DNA of 64,000 bases from Megachile rotundata. Its lineage: Eukaryota > Arthropoda > Insecta > Hymenoptera > Megachilidae. Shown here piece by piece: positions 42,945 through 58,509 of the stretch. The position numbers and the translations under genes were made by a program. The notes beneath the pieces were generated by a model. The model did not search any database. It was given only the letters and a program-made list of their open reading frames with translations, and was not told the origin of the DNA. The stretch lies in the NCBI RefSeq assembly GCF_050947335.1, contig NW_027474178.1:1-64000 (forward strand), in the 5' to 3' direction. The stretch's first letter is position 1, and each line of letters opens with the position of its first letter.

Positions 42945-45900
42945 ACTTATTACTCTTATTATTATCAATCTAATTCATATTATTAGCCATATTATGCTTA
43001 TATGATCGATAGAACGGCAATTACTATACTTATTACTCTTATTATTATCAAGCTAACTCATATTATTATCCATATTATGCTTATATGATCGATAGAACGA
43101 CAATTACTATACTTATTACTCTTATTATTATCAATCTAATTCATATTATTAGCCATATTATGCTTATACGATCGATGGAACGACAATTACTATACTTATT
43201 ACTCTTATTATTATCAAGCTAACTCATATTATTATCCATATTATGCTTATATGATAGATAGAACGACCATTACTATACTTATTACTCTTATTATTACCAA
43301 TCTAAATCATATTATTCGCCATATTATGCTTATATGATCGATAGAACGACAATTACTATACTTATTACTCTTATTATTATCAATCTAATTCATATTATTA
43401 CCCATATTATGCTTATATGATCGATAGAACGACAATTACTATACTTATTACTCTTATTATTATCAAGCTAACTCATATTATTAGCCATATTATGCTTATA
43501 TGATCGATAGAACGACAATTACTATACTTATTACTCTTATTATTATCAATCTAAATCATATTATTAGCCATATTATGCTGATATAATCGATAGAACGACA
43601 ATTACTATACTTATTACTCTTATTATTATCAAGCTAACTCATATTATTAGCCATATTATGCTTCCATGGTCGATGGAACGACAATTACTATACTTATTAC
43701 TGTTATTCTTATCAATCTAACTCATATTATTAGCCATAATATGCTTATATGATCGATAGAACGACAATTAATATACTTATTACACTCATTACTATTAATC
43801 TAACTCATATTATTGACCATATTGTGCAGATATGATCGATAGAACGACAATTACTATACCTATTTCTCTTATTAATATCAATCTAACTCATATTATTAGC
43901 GATATTATGCTTATATGATCGATAGAACGACAATAACTATACTTATTACTCTTATTATTATCAATCTAATTCATATTATTAGCCAGATTATGCATATTTG
44001 ATCCAAAGAACGACAATTGCTATACCTATTACTCTTATTAATATCAATCTAACTCATATTATTCGCCATATTATGCTTATATGGTCGATAGAACGGCAAT
44101 TACTGTATTTATTACTCTTATTATTATCAATCTAACTCATATTATTAGCCATATTATGCTTCCATGGTCGATAGAACGACAATTACTATACTTATTAATC
44201 ATATTATTATTAATCTAACTCATATTAGTAACCATATTATGCTTCCATGATCGATAGAACGACAATTACTATACGTATTACTGTTATTATTCTCAATCTA
44301 ACTCTTATTATTGGCCATATTATGCTTATATGATCGAGAGAACGACAATTAATATACTGATTACTCTTATCATTATCAATCTAAATCATATTATTCGCCA
44401 CATTATGCTTATATGATCGATAGAACGACAATTACTATACTTATTACTCTTATTATTATCAATCTAATTCATATTATTAGCCATATTATGCTTATATGAT
44501 CGATAGAACGACAATTACTATACTTATTACTCTTATTATTATCAAGCTAACTCATATTATTATCCTCATTATGCTTATATGATCGATAGAACGACAATTA
44601 CTATACTTATTACTCTTATTATTATCAATCTAATTCATATTATTAGCCACATTATGCTTATACGATCGATAGAACGACAATTACTATACTTATTACTCTT
44701 ATTATTATCAAGCTAACTCATATTATTATCCATATTATGCTTATATGATCGATAGAACGACCATTACTATACTTATTACTCTTATTATTACCAATCTAAA
44801 TCATATTATTCGCCATATTATGCTTACATGATCGATAGAACGACAATTACTATACTTATTACTCTTATTATTATCAATCTTATTCATATTATTAGCCATA
44901 TTATGCTTATATGATCGATAGAACGACAATTACTATACATATTACTCTTATTATTATCAAGCTAACTCATATTATTATCCATATTATGCTTATATGATCG
45001 ATAGAACGACAATTACTATACGTATTACTCTTATTATTATCAATCTAATTCATATTATTAGCCATATTATGCTGATATAATCGATAGAACGACAATTACT
45101 ATACTTATTACTCTTATTATTATCAAGCTAACTCATATTATTAGCCATATTATGCTTCCATGGTCGATGGAACGACAATTACTATACTTATTAGTCATAT
45201 TATTATTAATCTAACTCATATTAGTAACCATATTATGCAGATGTGATCGATAGAACGACAATTAATATACTTACTACTCTTATTATTATCAATCTAAATC
45301 ATATTATTCGCCATATTATGCTTAAATGATCGATAGAACGACAATTACTATACTTATTACTCTTATTATTATCAATCTAATTCATATTATTAGCCATATT
45401 ATGCTTATATGATCGATAGAACGACAATTACTATACTTATTACTCTTATTATTATCAAGCTAACTCATATTATTATCCATATTATGCTTATATGATCGAT
45501 AGAACGACAATTACTATACTTATTACTCTTATTATTATCAATCTAATTCATATTATTAGCCATATTATGCTTATACGATCGATAGAACGACAATTACTAT
45601 ACTTATTACTCTTATTATTATCAAGCTAACTCATATTATTATCCATATTATGCTTATATGATAGATAGAACGACCATTACTATACTTATTACTCTTATTA
45701 TTACCAATCTAAATCATATTATTCGCCATATTATGCTTATATGATCGATAGAACGACAATTACTATACATATTACTCTTATTATTATCAATCTAATTCAT
45801 ATTATTACCCATATTATGCTTATATGATCGATAGAACGACAATTACTATACTTATTACTCTTATTATTATCAAGCTAACTCATATTATTAGCCATATTAT

Positions 45901-48217
45901 GCTTATATGATCGATAGAACGACAATTACTATACGTATTACTCTTATTATTATCAATCTAATTCATATTATTAGCCATATTATGCTGATATAATCGATAG
46001 AACGACAATTACTATACTTATTACTCTTATTATTATCAAGCTAACTCATATTATTAGCCATATTATGCTTCCATGGTCGATGGAACGACAATTACTATAC
46101 TTATTAGTCATATTATTATTAATCTAACTCATATTAGTAACCATATTATGCAGATGTGATCGATAGAACGACAATTAATATACTTATTACTCTGATTATT
46201 ATCAATCTAAATCATATTATTCGCCATATTATGCTTAAATGATCGATAGAACGACAATTACTATACTTATTACTCTTATTATTATCAATCTAATTCATAT
46301 TATTAGCCATATTATGCTTATATGATCGATAGAACGACAATTACTATACTTATTACTCTTATTATTATCAAGCTAACTCATATTATTATCCATATTATGC
46401 TTATATGATCGATAGAACGACAATTGCTATACTTATTACTCTTATTATTATCAATCTAATTCATATTATTAGCCATATTATGCTTATACGATCGATGGAA
46501 CGACAATTACTATACTTATTACTCTTATTATTATCAAGCTAACTCATATTATTATCCATATTATGCTTATATGATAGATAGAACGACCATTACTATACTT
46601 ATTACTCTTATTATTACCAATCTAAATCATATTATTCGCCATATTATGCTTATATGATCGATAGAACGACAATTACTATACATATTACTCTTATTATTAT
46701 CAATCTAATTCATATTATTACCCATATTATGCTTATATGATCGATAGAACGACAATTACTATACTTATTACTCTTATTATTATCAAGCTAACTCATATTA
46801 TTAGCCATATTATGCTTATATGATCGATAGAACGACAATTACTATACTTATTACTCTTATTATTATCAATCTAAATCATATTATTAGCCATATTATGCTG
46901 ATATAATCGATAGAACGACAATTACTATACTTATTACTCTTATTATTATCAAGCTAACTCATATTATTAGCCATATTATGCTTCCATGGTCGATGGAACG
47001 ACAATTACTATACTTATTACTGTTATTCTTATCAATCTAACTCATATTATTAGCCATAATATGCTTATATGATCGATAGAACGACAATTAATATACTTAT
47101 TACACTCATTACTATTAATCTAACTCATATTATTGACCATATTGTGCAGATATGATCGATAGAACGACAATTACTATACCTATTTCTCTTATTAATATCA
47201 ATCTAACTCATATTATTAGCGATATTATGCTTATATGATCGATAGAACGACAATAACTATACTTATTACTCTTATTATCATCAATCTAATTCATATTATT
47301 AGCCAGATTATGCATATTTGATCCAAAGAACGACAATTGCTATACCTATTACTCTTATTAATATCAATCTAACTCATATTATTCGCCATATTATGCTTAT
47401 ATGGTCGATAGAACGGCAATTACTGTATTTATTACTCTTATTATTATCAATCTAACTCATATTATTAGCCATATTATGCTTCCATGGTCGATAGAACGAC
47501 AATTACTATACTTATTAATCATATTATTATTAATCTAACTCATATTAGTAACCATATTATGCTTCCATGATCGATAGAACGACAATTACTATACGCATTA
47601 CTGTTATTATTCTCAATCTAACTCTTATTATTGGCCATATTATGCTTATATGATCGGGAGAACGACAATTAATATACTTATTACTCTTATCATTATCAAT
47701 CTAAATCATATTATTCGCCATATTATGCTTATATGATCGATAGAACGACAATTACTATACTTATTACTCTTATTATTATCAATCTAATTCATATTATTAG
47801 CCATATTATGCTTATATGATCGATAGAACGACAATTACTATACTTATTACTCTTATTATTATCAAGCTAACTCATATTATTATCCTCATTATGCTTATAT
47901 GATCGATAGAACGACAATTACTATACTTATTACTCTTATTATTATCAATCTAATTCATATTATTAGCCACATTATGTTTATACGATCGATAGAACGACAA
48001 TTACTATACTTATTACTCTTATTATTATCAAGCTAGCTCATATTATTATCCATATTATGCTTATATGATCGATAGAACGACCATTACTATACTTATTACT
48101 CTTATTATTACCAATCTAAATCATATTATTCGCCATATTATGCTTATATGATCGATAGAACGACAATTACTATACTTATTACTCTTATTATTATCAATCT
48201 AATTCATATTATTAGCC
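42945..48217 (+). repeat. Large duplicated satellite segment, copy 2 (5,273 bp)
   Basis: It matches 18876-24646 (5,771 bp) with a single 498-bp length difference, exactly 6 units. The offset is 24,069 bp before the difference and 23,571 bp after it. Markers: H at 43822 and 47142, gatcgagag at 44332, agatgtg at 45239 and 46152, gatcgggag at 47652. The spacing agatgtg to H (990 bp) and H to gatcgggag (510 bp) is the same in every copy. Private changes include atacgcattactg near 47593 and attatgtttatacg near 47970. Confidence 0.9.
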
Positions 48218-49600
48218 ATATTATGCTGATATAATCGATAGAACGACAATTACTATACTTATTACTCTTATTATTATCAAGCTAACTCATATTATTAGCC
48301 ATATTATGCTTCCATGGTCGATAGAACGACAATTACTATACTTATTAATCATATTATTATTAATCTAACTCATATTAGTAACCATATTATGCTTATATGG
48401 TCGACAGAACGGCAGTTACTATACTTATTACTCTTATTATTATCAATCTAATTCATATTATTAGCCATATTATGCTTATATGATCGATAGGACGACAATT
48501 ACTATACTTATTACTCTTATTATTATCAAGCTAACTCATATTATTATACATATTATGCTTATATGATCGATAGAAGGACAATTACTATACTTATTACTCT
48601 TATTATTATCAAGCTAACTCATATTATTATCCATATTATGCTTATATGATAGATAGAACGACCATTACTATACTTATTACTCTTATTAGTACCAATCTAA
48701 ATCATATTATTCGCCATATTATGCTTATATGATCGATAGAACGACAATTACTATACTTATTACTCTTATTATTATCAAGCTAACTCATATTATTATCCAT
48801 ATTATGCTTATATGATCGATAGAACGACAATTAATATACTTATTACTCTTATTATTATCAATCTAACTCATATTATTAGCCATATTATGCTTCCATGATC
48901 GATAGAACGACAATTACTATACGTATTACTGTTATTATTCTCAATCTAACTCTTATTATTAGCCATATTATGCTTATATGATCGATAGAACGACAATTAC
49001 TATACTTATTACTCTTATTATTATCAAGCTAACTCATATTATTATCCATATTATGCTTATATGATCGATAGAACGACAATTACTATACTTATTACTCTTA
49101 TTATTATCAATCTAATTCATATTATTAGCCATATTATGCTTATACGATCGATAGAACGACAATTACTGAACTTATTACTCTTATTATTATCAATCTAACT
49201 CATATTATTAGCCATATTATGCTTATATGATCGCTAGAACGACAATTACTATACTTATTACTCTTATTATTATCAATCTAACTCATATTATTAGCCATAT
49301 TATGCTTATATGATCGATAGAACGACAATTAATATACTTATTACACTTATTATTATCAAGCTAACTCATATTATTATCCATATTATGCTTATATGACCGA
49401 TAGAACGACAATTACTATACTTATTACTCTTATTATTATCAAGCTAACTCATATTATTAGCCATATTATGCTTATATGATCGATAGAACGACAATTACTA
49501 TACTTATTACTCCTATTATTATCAATCTAATTCATATTATTAGCCATATTATGCTTATATGATCGATAGAACGACAATTAATATACTTATTACTCTTATT
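48218..49600 (+). repeat. Satellite island rich in private mutations
   Basis: There is no gene here; about 17 units. It has an unusual number of variants not seen elsewhere: gtcgacagaacggcagtt near 48401, ttattatacatatt near 48541, gatagaaggac near 48569, cttattagtaccaatc near 48683, ttactgaac near 49164 and gaccgatag near 49396. Type order is irregular, with no clear long match to other segments. It may be an older part of the array that escaped recent homogenisation. Confidence 0.75.
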
Positions 49601-51345
49601 ATTATCAAGCTAACTCATATTATTAGCCATATTATGCTTCCATGGTCGATGGAACGACAATTACTATACTTATTACTGTTATTCTTATCAATCTAACTCA
49701 TATTATTAGCCATAATATGCTTATATGATCGATAGAACGACAATTAATATACTTATTACACTCATTACTATTAATCTAACTCATATTATTGACCATATTG
49801 TGCAGATATGATCGATAGAACGACAATTACTATACCTATTTCTCTTATTAATATCAATCTAACTCATATTATTAGCGATATTATGCTTATATGATCGATA
49901 GAACGACAATAACTATACTTATTACTCTTATTATTATCAATCTAATTCATATTATTAGCCAGATTATGCATATTTGATCCAAAGAACGACAATTGCTATA
50001 CCTATTACTCTTATTAATATCAATCTAACTCATATTATTCGCCATATTATGCTTATATGGTCGATAGAACGGCAATTACTGTATTTATTACTCTTATTAT
50101 TATCAATCTAACTCATATTATTAGCCATATTATGCTTCCATGGTCGATAGAACGACAATTACTATACTTATTAATCATATTATTATTAATCTAACTCATA
50201 TTAGTAACCATATTATGCTTCCATGATCGATAGAACGACAATTACTATACGTATTACTGTTATTATTCTCAATCTAACTCTTATTATTGGCCATATTATG
50301 CTTATATGATCGAGAGAACGACAATTAATATACTGATTACTCTTATCATTATCAATCTAAATCATATTATTCGCCATATTATGCTTATATGATCGATAGA
50401 ACGACAATTACTATACTTATTACTCTTATTATTATCAATCTAATTCATATTATTAGCCATATTATGCTTATATGAGCGATAGAACGACAATTACTATACT
50501 TATTACTCTTATTATTATCAATCTAATTCATATTATTAGCCATATCATGCTTATATGGTCGATAGAACGACAATTACTATACTTATTACTCTTATTATTA
50601 TCAATCTAATTCATATTATTAGCCACATTATGCTTATACGATCGATAGAACGACAATTACTATACTTATTACTCTTATTATTATCAAGCTAACTCATATT
50701 ATTATCCATATTATGCTTATATGATCGATTAGAACGACCATTACTATACTTATTACTCTTATTATTACCAATCTAAATCATATTATTCGCCATATTATGC
50801 TTATATGATCGATAGAACGACAATTACTATACTTATTACTCTTATTATTATCAATCTTATTCATATTATTAGCCATATTATGCTTATATGATCGATACAA
50901 CGACAATTACTATACATATTACTCTTATTATTATCAAGCTAACTCATATTATTATCCATATTATGCTTATATGATCGATAGAACGACAATTACTATACGT
51001 ATTACTCTTATTATTATCAATCTAATTCATATTATTAGCCATATTATGCTGATATAATCGATAGAACGACAATTACTATACTTATTACTCTTATTATTAT
51101 CAAGCTAACTCATATTATTAGCCATATTATGCTTCCATGGTCGATGGAACGACAATTACTATACTTATTAGTCATATTATTATTAATCTAACTCATATTA
51201 GTAACCATATTATGCAGATGTGATCGATAGAACGACAATTAATATACTTATTACTCTTATTATTATCAATCTAAATCATATTATTCGCCATATTATGCTT
51301 AAATGATCGATAGAACGACAATTACTATACTTATTACTCTTATTA
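49600..51345 (+). repeat. Third copy of the 19.6-21.3 kb segment
   Basis: It matches 19555-21299: a gtcgatgg B-like unit at 49629, H at 49798, gatcgagag at 50308 (510 bp after H, as in all copies), atatactgattac, and agatgtg at 51216. The total is one base longer because of the 84-bp unit at 50708. Private changes include gagcgatag at 50475 and catatcatgc near 50542. Confidence 0.87.
50708..50791 (+). repeat. 84-bp K-type monomer (extra T)
   Basis: It reads gatcgattagaacgacc in place of gatcgatagaacgacc. The other K units are 83 bp. Confidence 0.9.
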
Positions 51346-52865
51346 TTATCAAGCTAACTCATATTATTAGCCATATTATGCTGATATAATCGATAGAACG
51401 ACAATTACTATACTTATTACTCTTATTATTATCAAGCTAACTCATATTATTAGCCATATTATGCTTATATGATCGATAGAACGACAATTACTATACTTAT
51501 TACTCTTATTATTATCAATCTAAATCATATTATTAGCCATATTATGCTGATATAATCGATAGAACGACAATTACTATACTTATTACTCTTATTATTATCA
51601 AGCTAACTCATATTATTAGCCATATTATGCTTCCATGGTCGATGGAACGACAATTACTATACTTATTACTGTTATTCTTATCAATCTAAATCATATTATT
51701 CGCCACATTATGCTTATATGATCGATAGAACGACAATTACTATACTTATTACTCTTATTATTATCAATCTAAATAATATTATAAACCATATTATGCTTAT
51801 ATGATCGATAGAACGACAATTACTATACTTATTACTCTTATTATTATCAATCTAATTCATATTATTAGCCAGATTATGCAGATATGATCGATAGAACGAC
51901 AATTACTATACCTATTTCTCTTATTAATATCAATCTAACTCATATTATTAGCCATATTATGCTTATATGATCGATAGAACAACAATTACTATATTTATTA
52001 CTCTTATTATTCTCAATCTAACTCATATTATTAGCCATATTATGCTTCCATGGTCGATAGAACGACAATTACTATACTTATTAATCATATTATTATTAAT
52101 CTAACTCATATTAGTAACCATATTATGCAGATATGATCGATAGAACGACAATTACTATACCTATTACTCTTATTAATACAATCTAACTCATATTATTAGC
52201 CATATTATGATTATATGATCGATGGAACGACAATTACTATACTTATTACTCTTATTATTATCAATCTATCTCATATTATTAGCCATATTATGCTTCCATG
52301 GTCGATGGAACGACAATTACTATACTTATTAGTCATATTATTATTAATCTAACTCATATTAGTAACCATATTATGCAGATATGATCGATAGAACGACAAT
52401 TACTATACCTATTTCTCTTATTAATATCAATCTAACTCATATTATTAGCCATATTATGCTTATATGATCGATAGAACGACAATTACTATATTTATTACTC
52501 TTATTATTCTCAATCTAACTCATATTATTAGCCATATTATGCTTCCATGGTCGATAGAACGACAATTACTATACTTATTAATCATATTATTATTAACCTA
52601 ACTCATATTAGTAACCATATTATGCAGATATGATCGATGGAACGACAATTACTATACTTATTACTCTTATTATTATCAAGCTAACTCATATTATTATCCA
52701 TATTATGCTTATATGATCGATAGAACGACAATTAATATACTTATTACTCTTATTATTATCAATCTAACTCATATTATTAGCCATATTATGCTTATATGAT
52801 CGATAGAACGACAATTACTATACTTATTACTCTTATTATTATCAAGCTAACTCATATTATTAGCC
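51345..52865 (+). repeat. Mosaic satellite segment before the terminal HOR
   Basis: There is no gene here; about 18 units. It contains G units, a private taaataatattataaacc variant near 51768, a gaacaacaatt change near 51978, and two rounds of C, E-like, B and C units. 52.45-52.70 kb matches 28.71-28.96 kb, including the rare attaacctaac (near 52593 and 28855). Confidence 0.78.
52120..52201 (+). repeat. 82-bp monomer, shared aatacaatc deletion
   Basis: This is the seventh and last unit with the marker deletion. It lies between a B unit and a gatcgatgg/tatctc unit, the same setting as 17760 and 18423. Confidence 0.93.
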
Positions 52866-55770
52866 ATATTATGCTTATATGATCGATAGAACGACAATTA
52901 CTATACCTATTTCTCTTATTAATATCAATCTAACTCATATTATTAGCCAAATTATGCTTATATGATCGATAGAACGACAATTACTATATTTATTACTCTT
53001 ATTATTATCAATCTAACTCATATTATTAGCCATATTATGCTTCCATGGTCGATAGAACGACAATTACTATACTTATTAATCATATTATTATTAATCTAAC
53101 TCATATTAGTAACCATATTATGCAGATATGATCGATGGAACGACAATTACTATACTTATTACTCTTATTATTATCAATCTATCTCATATTATTAGCCATA
53201 TTATGCTTCCATGGTCGATAGAACGACAATTACTATACTTACTAATCATATTATTATTAATCTAACTCATATTAGTAACCATATTATGCTTATATGGTCG
53301 ATAGAACGGCAATTTCTATACTTATTACTCTTATTATTATCAATCTAACTCATATTATTAGCCATATTATGCTTCCATGATCGATAGAACGACAATTACT
53401 ATACTTATTACTGTTATTATTATCAATCTAACTCATATTATTAGCCATATTGTGCTTATATGATCGATAGAACGACAATTACTATACTTATTACACTCAT
53501 TACTATTAATCTAACTCATATTATTGACCATATTGTGCAGATATGATCGATAGAACGACAATTACTATACATATTACTCTTATTATTATCAATCTAAATC
53601 ATATTATTCGCCATATTATGCTTATATGATCGATAGAACGGCAATTACTATACTTATTACTTTTATTATTATCAATCTAATTCATATTATTAGGCATATT
53701 ATGCTTATATGATCGATAGAACGACAATTACTATACTTATTACTCTTATTATTATCAATCTAACTCATATTATTATCCATATTATGCTTATATGATCGAT
53801 AGAACGACAATTAATATACTTATTACTCTTATTATTATCAATCTAACTCATATTATTAGCCACATTATGCATATATGATCGATAGAACGACAATTACTAT
53901 ACTTATTACTGTTATTATTCTCAATCTAACTCATATTCTTAGCCATATTATGCTTATATGATCGCTAGAACGACAATTACTATACTTATTACACTCATTA
54001 CTATTAATCTAACTCATATTATTAGCCATATTATGCTTATATGATCGATAGAACGACAATTAATATACTTATTACTCTTATTATTATCAATCTAAATCAT
54101 ATTATTCGCCATATTATGCGTATATGATCGATAGAACGACAATTACTATACTTATTACTCTTATTATTATCAATCTAATTCATATTATTAGCCATATTAT
54201 GCTTATATGATCGATAGAACGACAATTACTATACTTATTACTCTTATTATTATCAAGCTAACTCATATTATTATCCATATTATGCTTATATGATCGATAG
54301 AACGACCATTACTATACTTATTACTCTTATTATTACCAATCTAAATCATATTATTCGCCATATTATGCTTATATGATCGATAGAACGACAATTACTGTAC
54401 TTATTACTCTTACTATTATCAATCTAATTCATATTATTAGCCATATTATGCTTATATGATCGATAGAACGACAATTAATATACTTATTACTCTTATTACT
54501 ATCAATCTAATTCATATTATTAGCCATATTATGCTTATATGATCGATAGAACGACAATTACTACACTTATTACTCTTATTATTATCAAGCTAACTCATAT
54601 TATTATCCATATTATGCTTATATGATCGATAAAACGGCAATTACTATACGTACTATTCTTATTATTATTAATCTAACTCATATTATTAACCATATTATGC
54701 AGATATGATCGATAGAACGACAATTACTATACTTATTACTCTTATTATTATCAATCTAACTCATATTATTAGCCATATTATGCTTATATGATCGATAGAA
54801 CGACAATTACTATACTTATTACACTCATTACTATTAATCTATATCATATTATTGACCATATTGTGCAGATATGATCGATCGAACGACAATTACTATACAT
54901 ATTACTCTTATTATTATCAATCTAAATCATATTATTCGCCATATTATGCTTATATGATCGATGGAACGGCAATTACTATACTTATTACTTTTATTATTAT
55001 CAATCTAATTCATATTATTAGGCATATTATGCTTATATGATCGATAGAACGACAATTACTATACTTATTACTCTTATTATTATCAAGCTAACTCATATTA
55101 TTATCCATATTATGCTTATATGATCGATAGAACGACAATTAATATACTTATTACTCTTATTATTATCAATCTAACTCATATTATTAGCCACATTATGCAT
55201 ATATGATCGATAGAACGACAATTACTGTACTTATTACTGTTATTATTCTCAATCTAACTCATATTATTAGCCATATTATGCTTATATGATCGCTAGAACG
55301 ACAATTACTATACTTATTACACTCATTACTGTTAATCTAACTCATATTATTAGCCATATTATGCTTATATGATCGATAGAACGACAATTAATATACTTAT
55401 TACTCTTATTATTATCAATCTAAATCATATTATTCGCCATATTATGCTTATATGATCGATAGAACGACAATTACTATACTTATTACTCTTATTATTATCA
55501 ATCTAATTCATATTATTAGCCATATTATGCTTATATGATCGATAGAACGACAATTACTATACTTATTACTCTTATTATTATCAAGCTAACTCATATTATT
55601 ATCCATATTATGCTTATATGATCGATAGAACGACAATTACTATACGTACTATTCTTATTATTATTAATCTAACTCATATTATTAACCATATTATGCAGAT
55701 ATGATCGATAGAACGACAATTACTATACTTACTAATCATATTATTATTAATCTAACTCATATTAGTAACC
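52866..55770 (+). repeat. Terminal HOR copy 1 (35 monomers)
   Basis: It has the shortest form of the middle section: the attaatatac unit (54028) is followed directly by the gcgtatatg unit (54111). It carries tctatatcat just before its second ttgacc (about 54838), a change shared only with copy 4, and ends with the long junction (cgtactattc at 55645, then ttactaatcat). Confidence 0.88.
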
Positions 55771-58509
55771 ATATTATGCAGATATGATCGATAGAACGAC
55801 AATTACTATACCTATTTCTCTTATTAATATCAATCTAACTCATATTATTAGCCAAATTATGCTTATATGATCGATAGAACGACAATTACCATATTTATTA
55901 CTCTTATTATTATCAATCTAACTCATATTATTAGCCATATTATGCTTCCATGGTCGATAGAACGACAATTACTATACTTATTAATCATATTATTATTAAT
56001 CTAACTCATATTAGTAACCATATTATGCAGATATGATCGATGGAACGACAATTACTATACTTATTACTCTTATTATTATCAATCTATCTCATATTATTAG
56101 CCATATTATGCTTCCATGGTCGATAGAACGACAATTACTATACTTACTAATCATATTATTATTAATCTAACTCATATTAGTAACCATATTATGCTTATAT
56201 GGTCGATAGAACGGCAATTTCTATACTTATTACTCTTATTATTATCAATCTAACTCATATTATTAGCCATATTATGCTTCCATGATCGATGGAACGACAA
56301 TTACTATACTTATTACTGTTATTATTATCAATCTAACTCATATTATTAGCCATATTGTGCTTATATGATCGATAGAACGACAATTACTATACTTATTACA
56401 CTCATTACTATTAATCTAACTCATATTATTGACCATATTGTGCAGATATGATCGATAGAACGACAATTACTATACATATTACTCTTATTATTATCAATCT
56501 AAATCATATTATTCGCCATATTATGCTTATATGATCGATAGAACGGCAATTACTATACTTATTACTTTTATTATTATCAATCTAATTCATATTATTAGGC
56601 ATATTATGCTTATATGATCGATAGAACGACAATTACTATACTTATTACTCTTATTATTATCAATCTAACTCATATTATTATCCATATTATGCTTATATGA
56701 TCGATAGAACGACAATTAATATACTTATTACTCTTATTATTATCAATCTAACTCATATTATTAGCCACATTATGCATATATGATCGATAGAACGACAATT
56801 ACTATACTTATTACTGTTATTATTCTCAATCTAACTCATATTCTTAGCCATATTATGCTTATATGATCGCTAGAACGACAATTACTATACTTATTACACT
56901 CATTACTATTAATCTAACTCATATTATTAGCCATATTATGCTTATATGATCGATAGAACGACAATTAATATACTTATTACTCTTATTATTATCAATCTAA
57001 TTCATATTATTAGCCATATCATGCTTATATGATCGATAGAACGACAATTACTATACTTATTACTCTTATTATTATCAAGCTAACTCATATTATTATCCAT
57101 ATTATGCGTATATGATCGATAGAACGACAATTACTATACTTATTACTCTTATTATTATCAATCTAATTCATATTATTAGCCATATTATGCTTATATGATC
57201 GATAGAACGACAATTACTATACTTATTACTCTTATTATTATCAAGCTAACTCATATTATTATCCATATTATGCTTATATGATCGATAGAACGACCATTAC
57301 TATACTTATTACTCTTATTATTACCAATCTAAATCATATTATTCGCCATATTATGCTTATATGATCGATAGAACGACAATTACTGTACTTATTACTCTTA
57401 CTATTATCAATCTAATTCATATTATTAGCCATATTATGCTTATATGATCGATAGAACGACAATTAATATACTTATTACTCTTATTACTATCAATCTAATT
57501 CATATTATTAGCCATATTATGCTTATATGATCGATAGAACGACAATTACTACACTTATTACTCTTATTATTATCAAGCTAACTCATATTATTATCCATAT
57601 TATGCTTATATGATCGATAAAACGGCAATTACTATACGTACTATTCTTATTATTATTAATCTAACTCATATTATTAACCATATTATGCAGATATGATCGA
57701 TAGAACGACAATTACTATACTTATTACTCTTATTATTATCAATCTAACTCATATTATTAGCCATATTATGCTTATATGATCGATAGAACGACAATTACTA
57801 TACTTATTACACTCATTACTATTAATCTAACTCATATTATTGACCATATTGTGCAGATATGATCGATCGAACGACAATTACTATACATATTACTCTTATT
57901 ATTATCAATCTAAATCATATTATTCGCCATATTATGCTTATATGATCGATGGAACGGCAATTACTATACTTATTACTTTTATTATTATCAATCTAATTCA
58001 TATTATTAGGCATATTATGCTTATATGATCGATAGAACGACAATTACTATACTTATTACTCTTATTATTATCAAGCTAACTCATATTATTATCCATATTA
58101 TGCTTATATGATCGATAGAACGACAATTAATATACTTATTACTCTTATTATTATCAATCTAACTCATATTATTAGCCACATTATGCATATATGATCGATA
58201 GAACGACAATTACTGTACTTATTACTGTTATTATTCTCAATCTAACTCATATTATTAGCCATATTATGCTTATATGATCGCTAGAACGACAATTACTATA
58301 CTTATTACACTCATTACTGTTAATCTAACTCATATTATTAGCCATATTATGCTTATATGATCGATAGAACGACAATTAATATACTTATTACTCTTATTAT
58401 TATCAATCTAAATCATATTATTCGCCATATTATGCTTATATGATCGATAGAACGACAATTACTATACTTATTACTCTTATTATTATCAAGCTAACTCATA
58501 TTATTAGCC
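55771..58509 (+). repeat. Terminal HOR copy 2 (33 monomers)
   Basis: It has one extra unit (catatcatgc) in the middle section relative to copy 1, and a short right junction that goes from a tcaagctaac unit straight to the cctatttctc unit. A private gatcgatgg replaces gatcgatag near 56286, and ttaccatattt near 55887. Confidence 0.88.
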
